64,000 nt of DNA from Cupriavidus pauculus (GTDB taxonomy: Bacteria; Pseudomonadota; Gammaproteobacteria; Burkholderiales; Burkholderiaceae): assembly GCF_008693385.1 (NCBI RefSeq), contig NZ_CP044067.1:1738501-1802500 (forward strand), given 5' to 3'. Below, in pieces: positions 7,868-16,584 of this stretch. The notes beneath the pieces were generated by a model. It was not told the origin of the DNA, did no database searches, and saw only the letters and a list, made by a program, of their open reading frames with translations. Made by a program: the position numbers and the translations under genes. Position 1 is the stretch's first letter. Each line of letters starts with the position of its first letter.

Positions 7868-8636
7868 GTTTGAGCCCCGATCCGAGATAGGCCCGGATAA
7901 CTTCCGGGTCCTGCTGAATATCCGCCGGCTTGCCGGTTGCAATGCGCTTGCCGTGGTTGAGCACCACGATATGGTCGGAGATCGACATCACCATATGCAT
8001 GTCGTGCTCGACCAGCAGTACCGTCACACCGCTGTCGCGAATGCGCCGGACCATCGTCTTGAAGGCGTCCGTCTCCGACGGGTTGAGACCGGCCGCGGGC
8101 TCGTCCAGCAACAGGATGCGCGGCCGCGCCGCGAGGGCAATCGCCACGCCGAGCAGCCGTTGCTCGCCATAGGCAAGGCTCGATGCCAGTTCTTCCGCGC
8201 GATGCGCAAGACCGACGAACGCGAGCAGTTCTTCGGCGCGGGCACGCAGCGCGCGTTCCTCTTCGCGGACGCGGCGGCCGCGCGTCAGCGCCTGCCACAA
8301 TCCCGAACGGCCCTGCAGATGCAGCGCGGTCAGCACGTTGTCGAACACCGTGCAGCCGGGGAACACGTTCGTGCGCTGAAAGCTGCGAACAAGCCCCAGC
8401 TCGGCGATCTTCTCGGGCGGCAGTCCCACCACGTTGCGGCCGAACACGCGAACCTCGCCAGCGGTCGGGCGCATATAGCCCGAGATGGCGTTGAATGTCG
8501 TGGTCTTGCCCGCGCCGTTGGGTCCGATCAGGCTGACGATCTGTCCCTCCTCCACGTCGAAGCTCACGGTGTCCATCGCCTTGAGACCGGCGATGTCCAT
8601 CGTCACCCCACCCAGCGTCAGTACGGCCGCGCTCAT
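7854..8636 (-). CDS. LivG-type ABC transporter ATP-binding protein
   Basis: A 260-residue ATPase of the LivG class. Visible motifs are Walker A GPNGAGKTT, the family-typical SFQRTNVFPGCTVFDNVLTALH, signature SLAYGEQRLLGVAIAL, Walker B ILLLDEPAAGLNPSE and the switch VEHDMHMVM. In LivG proteins the signature is usually (L/S)xYGxQR, as here. The ATG at 8636 overlaps the LivM stop as ATGA. A much longer open frame continues upstream to 9692, but that part is antisense-like read-through over livM and is not coding. It pairs with the LivF-type ATPase. Confidence 0.88.
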   Translation of the reverse strand: MSAAVLTLGGVTMDIAGLKAMDTVSFDVEEGQIVSLIGPNGAGKTTTFNAISGYMRPTAGEVRVFGRNVVGLPPEKIAELGLVRSFQRTNVFPGCTVFDNVLTALHLQGRSGLWQALTRGRRVREEERALRARAEELLAFVGLAHRAEELASSLAYGEQRLLGVAIALAARPRILLLDEPAAGLNPSETDAFKTMVRRIRDSGVTVLLVEHDMHMVMSISDHIVVLNHGKRIATGKPADIQQDPEVIRAYLGSGLKRAQG

Positions 8637-9685
8637 GCTTCGTCTCCCTTTGCCGGCACCGCCATGGCGATCGGCGAGGCCACCGCCGTCGGCCGCGCGC
8701 GGCGGCGCAGCCTGGCGAACGCCGGCACGATGCCGCGCGGCAGCAGGATCAGGATCACGATCATCAGCGTGCCGTAGAGCATCCATTGCATTTCCGGAGC
8801 CATCACGCCGCGCAACGCTTCGGGCATCAGCCCGAAGATCAGGCCGCCGACAACGGGGCCGGCCAGCGTGCCCTTGCCGCCCGCGATCACCATGATGACC
8901 ATCGTGATCGTGAACATGAACATGAAGACGTCCGGATCGATGATCTGCACGGTGTGCGCATAGAGGCCGCCCGCCGCACCCGCGATGCCGGCCGAGACCA
9001 GCGTGGCGATGCGCAGATAGCGCGATGCCTCGATACCGATCGAGCGCGCCAGCGTTTCGTTCTCGCGCAGCGCGACCATCGCGCGGCCCACGCGGCTGCG
9101 CACGATCGCCGCCACGGTGAACCATGCAACGGTTCCCGCCGCGAGCACGAGCCAGTAGCGCGCCGCCTTGGTCGTCAGGTCCATCACGCCCTGGCCGGGG
9201 ACCCACATCGTCAGCGCGGGAATGTTGTTCAAGGCCATCGGACCCTCGGTGAGGTCCACCCAGTTCAGCGCGACCATGCGCATCACCTGCGCGAAGCTGA
9301 TGGTCACGATGACGAAATAGGCGCCGCGCACGCGGAATGCGAGCTTGCCGACGAGCCAGCCCGACAGGCTGGCCATGGCGATACCGGCAACGAATGCCAC
9401 CCAGACCGGCTTCGGCGCCACGACGAACGGCGTGTCGAAACCGTAGATCGATACGTCGAAACCCAGCGAGAGCAGCGCGCTGGTGTAGGCGCCGATGCCG
9501 AAGAAGGCCACGTGGCCAAGGCTCAGCTGCCCCGTATAGCCGAGCAGCAGGTTCAGGCTGATGGCCGCGACGATGAAGATGCCGCACGAGGCCATCACCG
9601 ACAGCACGTAAGGGTCCGGCCAGAGCACGGGCAGCAATGCGAGCGCCGCGACACAGGCCAACGGCGTGAATCTTGCGAGAGTCAT
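8633..9685 (-). CDS. LivM-type ABC transporter permease
   Basis: A 350-residue hydrophobic protein with about nine membrane segments. It carries the LivM hallmarks NLLLGYTGQLSLGHVAFFGIGAY near the N-terminus, REN.. in the cytoplasmic coupling loop (ALRENETLARSIGIE) and GGKGTLAGPVVGG near the C-terminus. The ATG at 9685 overlaps the LivH stop as ATGA. With the LivH-type protein it forms the inner-membrane channel of the importer. The C-terminus ends in a basic Ala-rich tail (RRRARPTAVAS). Confidence 0.88.
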   Translation of the reverse strand: MTLARFTPLACVAALALLPVLWPDPYVLSVMASCGIFIVAAISLNLLLGYTGQLSLGHVAFFGIGAYTSALLSLGFDVSIYGFDTPFVVAPKPVWVAFVAGIAMASLSGWLVGKLAFRVRGAYFVIVTISFAQVMRMVALNWVDLTEGPMALNNIPALTMWVPGQGVMDLTTKAARYWLVLAAGTVAWFTVAAIVRSRVGRAMVALRENETLARSIGIEASRYLRIATLVSAGIAGAAGGLYAHTVQIIDPDVFMFMFTITMVIMVIAGGKGTLAGPVVGGLIFGLMPEALRGVMAPEMQWMLYGTLMIVILILLPRGIVPAFARLRRRARPTAVASPIAMAVPAKGDEA

Positions 9686-10554
9686 CCCACACGCTCCTTG
9701 GTGGAAAACAGGCCCTGCGGCCGCACGATCATGACGATCAGGATGACCAGGAATCCGATGGCATCGCGGTACGCGGTGGACACGTAGCCCGCGCCGAACT
9801 CCTCGACGAGGCCCAGCGTGAACCCGCCCAGCGCGGCACCCGGCAGATTGCCGAGGCCGCCCAGGATCACGATCGCGAACGCCTTGAGGCTGGCCAGATC
9901 GCCCATGGTCGGATTGACCACGAACACGGGCGCGAGCAGCGCGCCAGCCACCGCCGCGAGCGACGAGCCCAGCGCGAAGGTGAGCGTGTACATGTACGGC
10001 ACCTTGACGCCGACGATCTCCGCGGCGTCGCGGTCCTGGAACGTCGCCCGCATGGCGAGACCCAGCCGCGTGCGCTCGATCAGCAGGTAGAACAGTCCCA
10101 GCAGCACGACGGCCGTGCACAGCACGAACAGGCGAATCGGCGAGACGGATACGAGCCCCAGCACGAGCGGCTCCTGCGAGAACGGCGACGGCACCGCCTT
10201 GGCGACGCCGCCCCAGAGCAGCAGTTCGCCGTTCTGCATCACGATCATCACGCCGATCATGATCAGCATGATCTCGTCCATGGCCGCGAGGTTTCGCCGC
10301 CGCAGCAGCACGTACTCGATCAGCGCGCCCACGGCAAAGCCGCCGACGGCCGCGAGAATCAGCGAGCCGAAGAAATTGAGGCCCAGCACCGATACCACCG
10401 CGTAGGCGATATAGGCACCCAGCGCATAGAGCTCGCCGTGCGCGAAGTTGACGACCCGCATGATGCCGAAGATCAGCGTCAGGCCGATGCCCAGCAACGC
10501 ATAGGTCGCCCCAAGCACGAGTCCGTTCAGCGCATGCTGCAGGAACGATTCCAC
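9682..10554 (-). CDS. LivH-type ABC transporter permease
   Basis: A 290-residue inner-membrane permease. The start is a GTG (VESFLQHALNGLVLGATYALL) with AGGGGAAA upstream; the ORF continues further without coding features. LivH signatures include GLTLIFGIMRVVNFAHGELYALGAY in the first third and GGLGNLPGAALGGFTLGLVEEFG near the C-terminus. It overlaps the LivM start by 4 bp and lies 32 bp after the solute-binding protein gene, so all five ABC genes should be one transcript. Confidence 0.88.
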   Translation of the reverse strand: MESFLQHALNGLVLGATYALLGIGLTLIFGIMRVVNFAHGELYALGAYIAYAVVSVLGLNFFGSLILAAVGGFAVGALIEYVLLRRRNLAAMDEIMLIMIGVMIVMQNGELLLWGGVAKAVPSPFSQEPLVLGLVSVSPIRLFVLCTAVVLLGLFYLLIERTRLGLAMRATFQDRDAAEIVGVKVPYMYTLTFALGSSLAAVAGALLAPVFVVNPTMGDLASLKAFAIVILGGLGNLPGAALGGFTLGLVEEFGAGYVSTAYRDAIGFLVILIVMIVRPQGLFSTKERVG

Positions 10555-10586
10555 TGTGTTTCCCCTGTCCGTGCGTGGCTGCGGTA

Positions 10587-11765
10587 TTACTTCACCGCGA
10601 CCGCGCCATCCTTGAGCTCGACCACATAGATGTTCGGCTCGGCCTGGCCGCTTTCCTTGCCGGCGGGGCCCTCCTTGATGAACGCGATGTCGCCGTTCAC
10701 GCCCTTGAGCTTGACCTTCCACAGCGCGTCGCGGATGGCGGCCGGCTCGGCCTTGCCGGCCACGCGGATGGCTTCGGCGATGGTCAGGATGGCGTCATAG
10801 CCGCGGAAGCCTTCGGTCTGGCCGGCGAAGTCGAGCTTGCGCGCGTTCCAGCCTTCCACGAAGTCCTTTGCCACTTCCGGATACTTCGCACGTTCCACGG
10901 CCCACGGCGCGAAGAACAGCAGATGCTGGCTCGCGTAGCCCTTCGGGCCCGGCGTCTTCAGCAGCGGCTCCGGGAACGAGCCGCCGGTCGTGATGATGCG
11001 TTGCGGCAGGCGCTGCTCGGCCGCCTGACGAATCGCGAGCGTCAGCTGCTCGATGCCCGACGTGACGATCAGCGTGTCCGCGCCCGTGCTCTTGAGCGAG
11101 GCGAGCTGCGCCGACAGGTCGGTGGCGTCGGGCGCCATCGTTTCCGTGCGGCCTACCGCGATACCCTTGCCTTCGAGCGCCTTGCGGAACTCGGCGGCGG
11201 CACCGAGACCCCAGTCGTTGTTGACCGACAGGAAGTCCACCTTCTTGATGGCGGGGCTGAACGAGGCCAGATGCCTGGCGAATGCCGCGGCTTCCATTGC
11301 CGACGTCGGGCTCGTGCGGAAGATCCACGGATTGCCCGCGGTCGTGATCTTCGTCGACGACGCGGTCTCCACGACCATCGGCACGCCATACTCGACCAGC
11401 TTCGGCATGACGGCGAGCGTGAACGTGGAGCTCCACGCGCCCATCAGCACGGGCACCTTGTCCTTGAGGATCAGCTTCTCGGCCGAGTTGACCGCTTCGC
11501 GCGGGTTCGACTTGTTGTCCTCGATCACCAGCTCGATCTTGCGGCCCAGCACGCCGCCACGGCTATTGATGACGTCCGCCGCGATGCGCGCGCCGTTGGT
11601 CACGTAGGTGCCCGACGCGGCCACCGCGCCGGTCAGCGGCTCGGTGACGCCGATCTTGATCGTTTCCTGTGCCTGCGCGGACGACGCGCCGTAGGCGAGA
11701 ACGCACGTGGCCACCAGAGTGGCGGCATGACGGATGGGGGCGCTGCGCTTGCTGCGGATCCACAT
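10587..11765 (-). CDS. LivK-type periplasmic substrate-binding protein
   Basis: A 392-residue exported binding protein of the Leu/Ile/Val type (type I periplasmic fold). The signal peptide is MWIRSKRSAPIRHAATLVATCVLAYGASSAQA, followed by QETIKIGVTEPLTGAVAASGTYVTNGARIAADVINSRGG, the classic first strand and helix of this family. AAGGAG precedes the ATG by 8 bases. It should deliver the ligand to the LivHMGF complex. Specificity cannot be read from sequence. Its position directly behind the molybdenum hydroxylase and CoxG-like genes implies that the imported compound is the hydroxylase substrate. Confidence 0.87.
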   Translation of the reverse strand: MWIRSKRSAPIRHAATLVATCVLAYGASSAQAQETIKIGVTEPLTGAVAASGTYVTNGARIAADVINSRGGVLGRKIELVIEDNKSNPREAVNSAEKLILKDKVPVLMGAWSSTFTLAVMPKLVEYGVPMVVETASSTKITTAGNPWIFRTSPTSAMEAAAFARHLASFSPAIKKVDFLSVNNDWGLGAAAEFRKALEGKGIAVGRTETMAPDATDLSAQLASLKSTGADTLIVTSGIEQLTLAIRQAAEQRLPQRIITTGGSFPEPLLKTPGPKGYASQHLLFFAPWAVERAKYPEVAKDFVEGWNARKLDFAGQTEGFRGYDAILTIAEAIRVAGKAEPAAIRDALWKVKLKGVNGDIAFIKEGPAGKESGQAEPNIYVVELKDGAVAVK

Positions 11766-11820
11766 GGGGATCTCCTTGTTCGAGATGAGACAGGACGATG
11801 GGTTACTGCAAGGGATGGAA

Positions 11821-12450
11821 TCAGGCGGCATTCTTGCGGCCGCGCCACCACTGGCGCAGCCATGCCTTGAACACGCTCCACAGGTCGATGGAGGCCGACG
11901 CCGGCGCGGGTGCCGCGACAGCGGCGACAGCGGTGGGCGCACCGAGGGCCGCCTCCGCGCTCGCCGTGCGCGCGGCAACCTCGGCGGCCATCGGCGTCTC
12001 CGCGGGCAACGCCGCCTGCAAGTTCGCCGCAAACTCGCGCGTCAGCTGTTCTGCCAGCGCCCGCACGATGCCCTCGCGGCTGAACTGCGCCAGCGCGCCC
12101 GTCACCGTATAGTCCACGGCCACGACGACCTCGGTCCCGGTGCCGTCCGGCTGCAGCGCGAACCGCGCCACTCCCTTGACGCGGCTTTGCGTCTTGCCAT
12201 CGACGGCCGACCCGCTGAACGCGCCACTGCGGGCAGCGGCGTCCTGCTCCAGCTCGCCCTGCCCCTTGAAGCGCGCGGCGATCGGGCCGAGCTTGACCTG
12301 AAACAGCAGCGGCACCTTGTTGCCTTCCACCGCCGCATCGTCCGGAATGGACGCACCGGGCAGGCAGTTGACCAGCAGGCGGACATCCTGGAATGCCTGC
12401 CATACGGCGTCCGGCGCGGTAGACAGCGTGAAACGTTGTTCGATTTCCAT
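11821..12450 (-). CDS. CoxG-like SRPBCC-fold protein
   Basis: A 209-residue protein of the carbon monoxide dehydrogenase subunit G (CoxG) family. Residues about 1-145 form the SRPBCC fold: an N-terminal strand (EIEQRFTLSTAPDAVWQAFQDV), then NCLPGA, GPIAARFKGQGEL and a C-terminal helix with LAEQLTREFAANL. An Ala-rich linker leads to WSVFKAWLRQWWRGRK, an amphipathic tail that could touch the membrane. CoxG anchors CO dehydrogenase to the membrane in Oligotropha, and homologues accompany many molybdenum hydroxylases. GAGGAG precedes the ATG. Gene order (10 bp after the iron-sulfur subunit gene) supports a role in maturation or membrane docking of the hydroxylase. Confidence 0.8.
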   Translation of the reverse strand: MEIEQRFTLSTAPDAVWQAFQDVRLLVNCLPGASIPDDAAVEGNKVPLLFQVKLGPIAARFKGQGELEQDAAARSGAFSGSAVDGKTQSRVKGVARFALQPDGTGTEVVVAVDYTVTGALAQFSREGIVRALAEQLTREFAANLQAALPAETPMAAEVAARTASAEAALGAPTAVAAVAAPAPASASIDLWSVFKAWLRQWWRGRKNAA

Positions 12451-12460
12451 GCAGCGCTCC

Positions 12461-12982
12461 TCAGGCGGCCAGTTCGGGTTGCGCACGGCGCTCGCGCAGC
12501 ACGCGCTGGATGGCGCGCACGATGCCGATATATCCCGTGCAGCGGCACAGGTTGCCCGCCAGTTCTTCCTGAATCCGCGCTTCGTCCGCGTCGGGCAGGC
12601 GCAGGACGATGTCCCGGGCGGTCATCAGCATGCCGGGCGTGCAATAGCCGCATTGGAGCGCGTGCTCCGCCGTGAAGGCCGCGCGCAGCTGCGCCATCAC
12701 GGCGTCGTCGTCGAACGCCTCGAGCGTGCGCACCGCCTTGCCGACGAAGCGCACCGCCGATTGCAGGCACGACCGCTGCGGCGTGCCGTCGATCTCCACC
12801 GTGCACGCGCCGCACACACCGTGCTCGCAGCCGATATGCGTGGCCGTCAGGCCGCAGTGGTCGCGCAGTGCGTCGGCCAGGTGCGTGCGGTCCTCGATCT
12901 CCAGTGCGTACCGGCGACCATTCACGTCGAGGTCGATGCGCGTCGCGCGGACTTCCGGAAAATTCAGTTCAGGGGCGCTCAT
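12461..12982 (-). CDS. molybdenum hydroxylase, [2Fe-2S] subunit
   Basis: A 173-residue small subunit of the xanthine dehydrogenase/CO dehydrogenase family. It carries the plant-ferredoxin-type cluster motif CEHGVCGACTVEIDG...SCL and the second, helical cluster motif CGYCTPGMLM...CRCTGY. Both [2Fe-2S] sites look complete. These clusters pass electrons from the molybdenum centre to FAD in the medium subunit. The ATG at 12982 overlaps the FAD subunit stop as ATGA, so production is translationally coupled. The substrate is unknown; the family oxidises CO, aldehydes, purines and N-heteroaromatics. Confidence 0.92.
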   Translation of the reverse strand: MSAPELNFPEVRATRIDLDVNGRRYALEIEDRTHLADALRDHCGLTATHIGCEHGVCGACTVEIDGTPQRSCLQSAVRFVGKAVRTLEAFDDDAVMAQLRAAFTAEHALQCGYCTPGMLMTARDIVLRLPDADEARIQEELAGNLCRCTGYIGIVRAIQRVLRERRAQPELAA

Positions 12983-13797
12983 TCGGTGGTCTCCATATCC
13001 ATGACGACGCGTCGCAGCATCTCGGCAAGCTGGGTGGCACGCGCGGGATCGACATCGATGCCGGCATCCGCGAGCCATGCGGCACGCTGCGAGGCATTCG
13101 AGAGCGAAGCAATCAGGCCCGCGCCTTCGAACACGCGCGGAGCGCCATCGAGCGCGCCGATGACGAGGCGCTCGACACCGAGCGCGGGATCGCGCAGCGC
13201 GCACACCAGCGCATGCGCGAACTCGCCGGTCTTGCGGCAGAACTTGCGATACGACCATTGGGCTTGTGCGGACAGCCGCGGCACGCTGACGGCGGTCAGG
13301 AGTTCGCCTTCGGCGAGCTGCGTCTCGAACGCGGCCAGCATGAAGTCGGCCGCGGGGACCGTGCGCCCGCCATCGGGGCCTTCGAGCCGGAGCGTCGCGC
13401 CAAGCAGCGGCATCGTGCTGACCCAGTCAGCCGCCGGATCGGCATGGCACAGGCTGCCGCCGATCGTGCCGCGGTTGCGCACCGCGCGATAGGCAATACC
13501 GCGCGCCACGGTGGGCATCAGACCGCGGCTCGGGTCCGGCAGCCTGCCGTCCTCGAACGCCGCGTGAGTACACATCGCGCCGAACACGATCGCATCGGCG
13601 TCCTCCCTCACCGCGCGCAGTACCTCGATGCCGTCCAGATCGACGAGCATCTCTGGCTGCGCGAGCCGCAGGTTCAGCATCGCACCGAGCGACTGGCCGC
13701 CGGCGATGGGCTTGCCGCCCCAGCCGGCGTCGCGCAGCGCGCTTGCCGCGGCGTCGATCGAACTGCCGCGCTCCAGGCGATAGGCAACGGCTTTCAT
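12979..13797 (-). CDS. molybdenum hydroxylase, FAD-binding subunit
   Basis: A 272-residue medium subunit with the two FAD motifs of this family: KPIAGGQSLGAMLNLRLAQP near the N-terminus and RNRGTIGGSLCHADPAAD in the middle. The C-terminal domain has the CODH flavoprotein shape (FCRKTGEFAHALVCA). It accepts electrons from the iron-sulfur subunit and passes them to a respiratory or soluble acceptor. The ATG at 13797 overlaps the large subunit stop as ATGA. Length is slightly short of the usual 280-290 residues but complete. Confidence 0.92.
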   Translation of the reverse strand: MKAVAYRLERGSSIDAAASALRDAGWGGKPIAGGQSLGAMLNLRLAQPEMLVDLDGIEVLRAVREDADAIVFGAMCTHAAFEDGRLPDPSRGLMPTVARGIAYRAVRNRGTIGGSLCHADPAADWVSTMPLLGATLRLEGPDGGRTVPAADFMLAAFETQLAEGELLTAVSVPRLSAQAQWSYRKFCRKTGEFAHALVCALRDPALGVERLVIGALDGAPRVFEGAGLIASLSNASQRAAWLADAGIDVDPARATQLAEMLRRVVMDMETTE

Positions 13798-16223
13798 TGC
13801 GCACCTCCCTGATGGGCGGCGACCCGCGCCTCGGCCAGCGCGGCGAGCACGCGTTCCGGACTTGCGGGGCATTGCGTCAGTTCCGCGCCCAGCGCATGCA
13901 GCGCATCGTTGACCGCGTTGATGATGGCGGCTGGCGGTGCGATGGCGCCGCCTTCGCCCAGCCCCTTCTGGCCATACTTGCTGTGCGGGCTCGGCGTTTC
14001 CATATGCAGCAGCTTGAGCGCGGGCATTTCTCCGGCGCCGGGCAGCAGGTAGTCGGCCATGGTCGAAGCCAGCGGCTGGCCTTCCGTATCGAACGGCATC
14101 TCTTCGTAGAGCGCCGTGCCGATACCTTGTGCAAGGCCGCCGATGATCTGGCCATCGACGATCAGCGGGTTCAGCAGCACGCCGCCGTCCTCGCAGATCG
14201 CGTAGTCGAGCAGCGTCACCTTGCCGGTGGCGGTATCGACCTCCACCGCGCACGCGTGCGTGGCGTAGCTGAAGGTGCCCGTATCGGGCTGGGTCTTGTA
14301 TCCGGTTACCACTTCGAGCCCGCCCGGATCGACGCCGGCCGGCACCTTCTGCGGCGCGCGATACCAGGTGTGGGCGATCTCGGCGAGCGACATGCCCGTC
14401 GGTTGACCGGGTTCCCGCACAACCCCGTCGATCAACTGCCGGGACGCGGCGGGCTTGCCGAGCACGCCGGCCGCAATGCCGATCAGGCGCTGGGCGAGCA
14501 CATCGCACGCCGCGCCGACGGCGCCGCCGGCCATCACGGCGCAGCGCGAGCCCCATGTGCCGGTGGAGTACGGCGAGACCGCCGTGTCGCCATGCACCAC
14601 GCGCACACGTTCGATCTCGATGCCGAGCACCGTGTGCGCGACCTGCGCCATCGACGTTTCCATGCCCTGCCCATGCGAATGCACGCCGAGCCGCAGTTCC
14701 AGCACGCCGTCGGGGGTGATGCGGGCCGAGCATTGTTCGTGGCCGGGCACCATCGGGATGCCCCAGCCGTGATAGACCGAGGTGCCGTGCGCGCCCTGCT
14801 CGCAATACACGGACAGGCCCAGGCCGATACGCGTGGTGCCGCCCGCCGCATTGACCTCGCGCTGCCGCGCGCGCCAGCGTTGCCAGTCGAGCGCGGCCAC
14901 CGCGCGCGTCATGCTTTCCGCGTAGTCGCCGGAGTCGAACAGCTTGCCGGTGATATTGACGAACGGCATCGCGCTGGCCGGCACGAGGCTGCGCGCGCGC
15001 AGGTCGTAAGGCTCCATGCCGAGGTCGCGCGCGGCCGCGTCCATCATCAGCTCGATGGCGAAGCACACACCGGTGCGCGCGACACCGCGGTAGGGCAAGA
15101 TGCCGGGCTTGTTCGTCGCCATCGCGCGCGAGCGGCAGACATATCGATCCATCGTGTACGGGCCGGGCAGGATCGACGCCACCTGCGACGCTTCCAGGCA
15201 GGCGCTGAACGGATATAGCGAGTACGCGCCGGAGTCCACCATCGCCTCGCACTCGATGCTCACGAGGCGGCCGTCGGGCTCGACCTCGATGGCGATGTCA
15301 TACGCATGCTCGCGGCAGTTGGCATTCGCGCTCAGTTGCTCGCGGCGGTCTTCGAGCCAGCGGACGGGGCGGTTCAGATGGCGCGCGAGCCAGGCGCAGC
15401 AGACTTCCTCGGGCAGCAGCAGCCCCTTGTAGCCGAAGCCGCCGCCGACGTCGGGCGAAATCACGCGTACCTGGCCTTCGTCGAGGCCCAGGCACTCGGC
15501 CAGACCGGTACGGTTGATATGGGGCACCTGCGCCGCGGAGTACATCACGAGCTGGTCGAGGCGGTGGTCCCACCAGCAGAGCACGGCGCGGCCCTCCATC
15601 GGCATCATGCACTGGCGCGCGGTACGAAGCTTGCGGTGATAGCGACGTGTGTTCGTTGCCGACGGCGTGTCGCCGCCCTTCTCGCCCTTCTCGCCCTTCT
15701 CGCCTTTCTCGATGCGCGTCTCGACGAACACGTTGTCGCTCCACGCGTCGTGCACGCGCGATTCGGACGTATCCGCCGTGTTCATGTCGGCCAGCACCGG
15801 CAGCTCGTCGTAGTCGACCTCCACCTGCGCGGCGATATCCTCGGCACGCGCCCGCGTCGGTGCGATACACGCGGCCACCAGTTCGCCCACATGGCGCACC
15901 TTGTCGCTGGCCAGCGGATGCTGCACCGAGCGCTTGAAGCCCGGCAGGCCCGCGGCGGCGAGGATTGGCGCCACGCCCTGCAGATCGGCCATCGTGTACA
16001 CCAGCGATTCGAGGCCCGCCGGCTTGTGGATGGCGCCGAGGCGCGCGTGGGCGACCGGGCTGCGCACGAAGGCGACGTCGAGCATGTCCGGCATGCGGAT
16101 ATCGCCGACGAACTGTCCGCGGCCAAGCAGCAGCCGCTGGTCTTCCTTGCGCGGCACGCGCTCGCCGATGCCCTGGGCACGGACAACGGGCGCGAGGTGA
16201 TCCCTGGATGTTGGAGCGTTCAT
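13794..16223 (-). CDS. molybdenum hydroxylase, molybdopterin-binding catalytic subunit
   Basis: An 809-residue large subunit. Family landmarks are GIGERVPRKEDQRLLLGRGQFVGDI at the N-terminus, DVGGGFGYKG in the molybdopterin region, the loop PYRGVARTGVCFAIE that resembles the CoxL-type AYRGAGR loop, and near the C-terminus KGLGEGGAIAPPAA with the presumed catalytic Glu. The CoxL active-site Cys loop is absent, so this is a generic hydroxylase, not form I CO dehydrogenase. A collagen-like insert EKGEKGEKGEKGG lies near residues 170-182. I chose the ATG at 16223 because the frame upstream to 16328 lacks family sequence. It heads the operon, divergent from marR, behind operator-like palindromes. 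Confidence 0.9.
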   Translation of the reverse strand: MNAPTSRDHLAPVVRAQGIGERVPRKEDQRLLLGRGQFVGDIRMPDMLDVAFVRSPVAHARLGAIHKPAGLESLVYTMADLQGVAPILAAAGLPGFKRSVQHPLASDKVRHVGELVAACIAPTRARAEDIAAQVEVDYDELPVLADMNTADTSESRVHDAWSDNVFVETRIEKGEKGEKGEKGGDTPSATNTRRYHRKLRTARQCMMPMEGRAVLCWWDHRLDQLVMYSAAQVPHINRTGLAECLGLDEGQVRVISPDVGGGFGYKGLLLPEEVCCAWLARHLNRPVRWLEDRREQLSANANCREHAYDIAIEVEPDGRLVSIECEAMVDSGAYSLYPFSACLEASQVASILPGPYTMDRYVCRSRAMATNKPGILPYRGVARTGVCFAIELMMDAAARDLGMEPYDLRARSLVPASAMPFVNITGKLFDSGDYAESMTRAVAALDWQRWRARQREVNAAGGTTRIGLGLSVYCEQGAHGTSVYHGWGIPMVPGHEQCSARITPDGVLELRLGVHSHGQGMETSMAQVAHTVLGIEIERVRVVHGDTAVSPYSTGTWGSRCAVMAGGAVGAACDVLAQRLIGIAAGVLGKPAASRQLIDGVVREPGQPTGMSLAEIAHTWYRAPQKVPAGVDPGGLEVVTGYKTQPDTGTFSYATHACAVEVDTATGKVTLLDYAICEDGGVLLNPLIVDGQIIGGLAQGIGTALYEEMPFDTEGQPLASTMADYLLPGAGEMPALKLLHMETPSPHSKYGQKGLGEGGAIAPPAAIINAVNDALHALGAELTQCPASPERVLAALAEARVAAHQGGAQ

Positions 16224-16361
16224 ACGCGGGGGCGTCTTGTTGTGTGGTCCCGGCTTTCGCCGGCTGTGCGCTGCATAAAGCAACGCGTGTGCCACCGCGC
16301 ACGCCTGGCGCGCCATCACATCGCGCAACCCATTGATCCGATTGATAAAATTCCACTGAAT

Positions 16362-16385
16362 AAATATGTGCCATACCCCCTATCT
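16362..16385. promoter_or_regulatory. putative MarR operator, copy B
   Basis: AAATATGTGCCATACC at 16362-16377 is one clear half plus centre of the shared 24-bp palindrome (19 of 24 positions by hand count). It lies 139 bp upstream of the hydroxylase large-subunit ATG on the leftward side of the divergent region, where that promoter is expected. Confidence 0.5.
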
Positions 16386-16444
16386 CGCTAAAATGCGAGG
16401 GCCGCCGCGACGTCCGCGCACCAACTTGAGTCGCACCCTGACGC

Positions 16445-16468
16445 ATAAATGGGGCATGCCACATATTT
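16445..16468. promoter_or_regulatory. putative MarR operator, copy C (best match)
   Basis: GGCATGCCACATATTT at 16453-16468, preceded by AAATGG, gives the most symmetric copy: the centre GGCATGCC is a perfect 8-bp palindrome and 21 of 24 positions fit the ideal site by hand count. It sits 117 bp before the MarR ATG. Confidence 0.55.
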
Positions 16469-16535
16469 CATGGTGCGCGAAACCGCCTTACATGTCGCAA
16501 TTTCCCGAAATACTCCGACATATGGGCTGCGGCGA

Positions 16536-16556
16536 TACGTGGCATACTTCCCAAAT
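16536..16556. promoter_or_regulatory. putative MarR operator, half-site D
   Basis: TACGTGGCATAC at 16536-16547 is identical over 12 bases to the left half of copy A at 7108-7119. The right half is degenerate. It lies about 30 bp before the MarR ATG, a usual place for autoregulation. Confidence 0.4.
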
Positions 16557-16584
16557 CGCCTGCGGGCTATCCAGTACCCCTTCC

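Larger units (their letters stand above)
16224..16584. promoter_or_regulatory. divergent regulatory region between hydroxylase operon and marR
   Basis: A 361-bp gap without a convincing gene. It is AT-richer than its surroundings around 16321-16385 and 16441-16510. It holds three copies of the palindromic motif listed separately (B, C, D). One full frame (16366-17094) crosses it but starts inside copy B and has no family-like residues before the MarR start. The region should carry both divergent promoters. I could not place -35 and -10 boxes with confidence. Confidence 0.6.

Noticed and set aside
7854..9692. Single 612-codon leftward frame that appears to fuse another protein to the LivG-type ATPase
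   Set aside because: The part upstream of 8636 lies out of frame over livM and is Arg/Gly-rich noise; livM in its own frame has clear family motifs and overlaps livG by ATGA.
12979..15252. 757-codon frame joining the FAD subunit to upstream sequence
   Set aside because: Only residues from the ATG at 13797 match the flavoprotein; the rest is a shadow of the large subunit.
13794..16223. Form I CO dehydrogenase large subunit
   Set aside because: The Cys-bearing active-site loop of CoxL is not seen; the loop reads YRGVARTG, so a general molybdenum hydroxylase is the safer call despite the CoxG-like neighbour.
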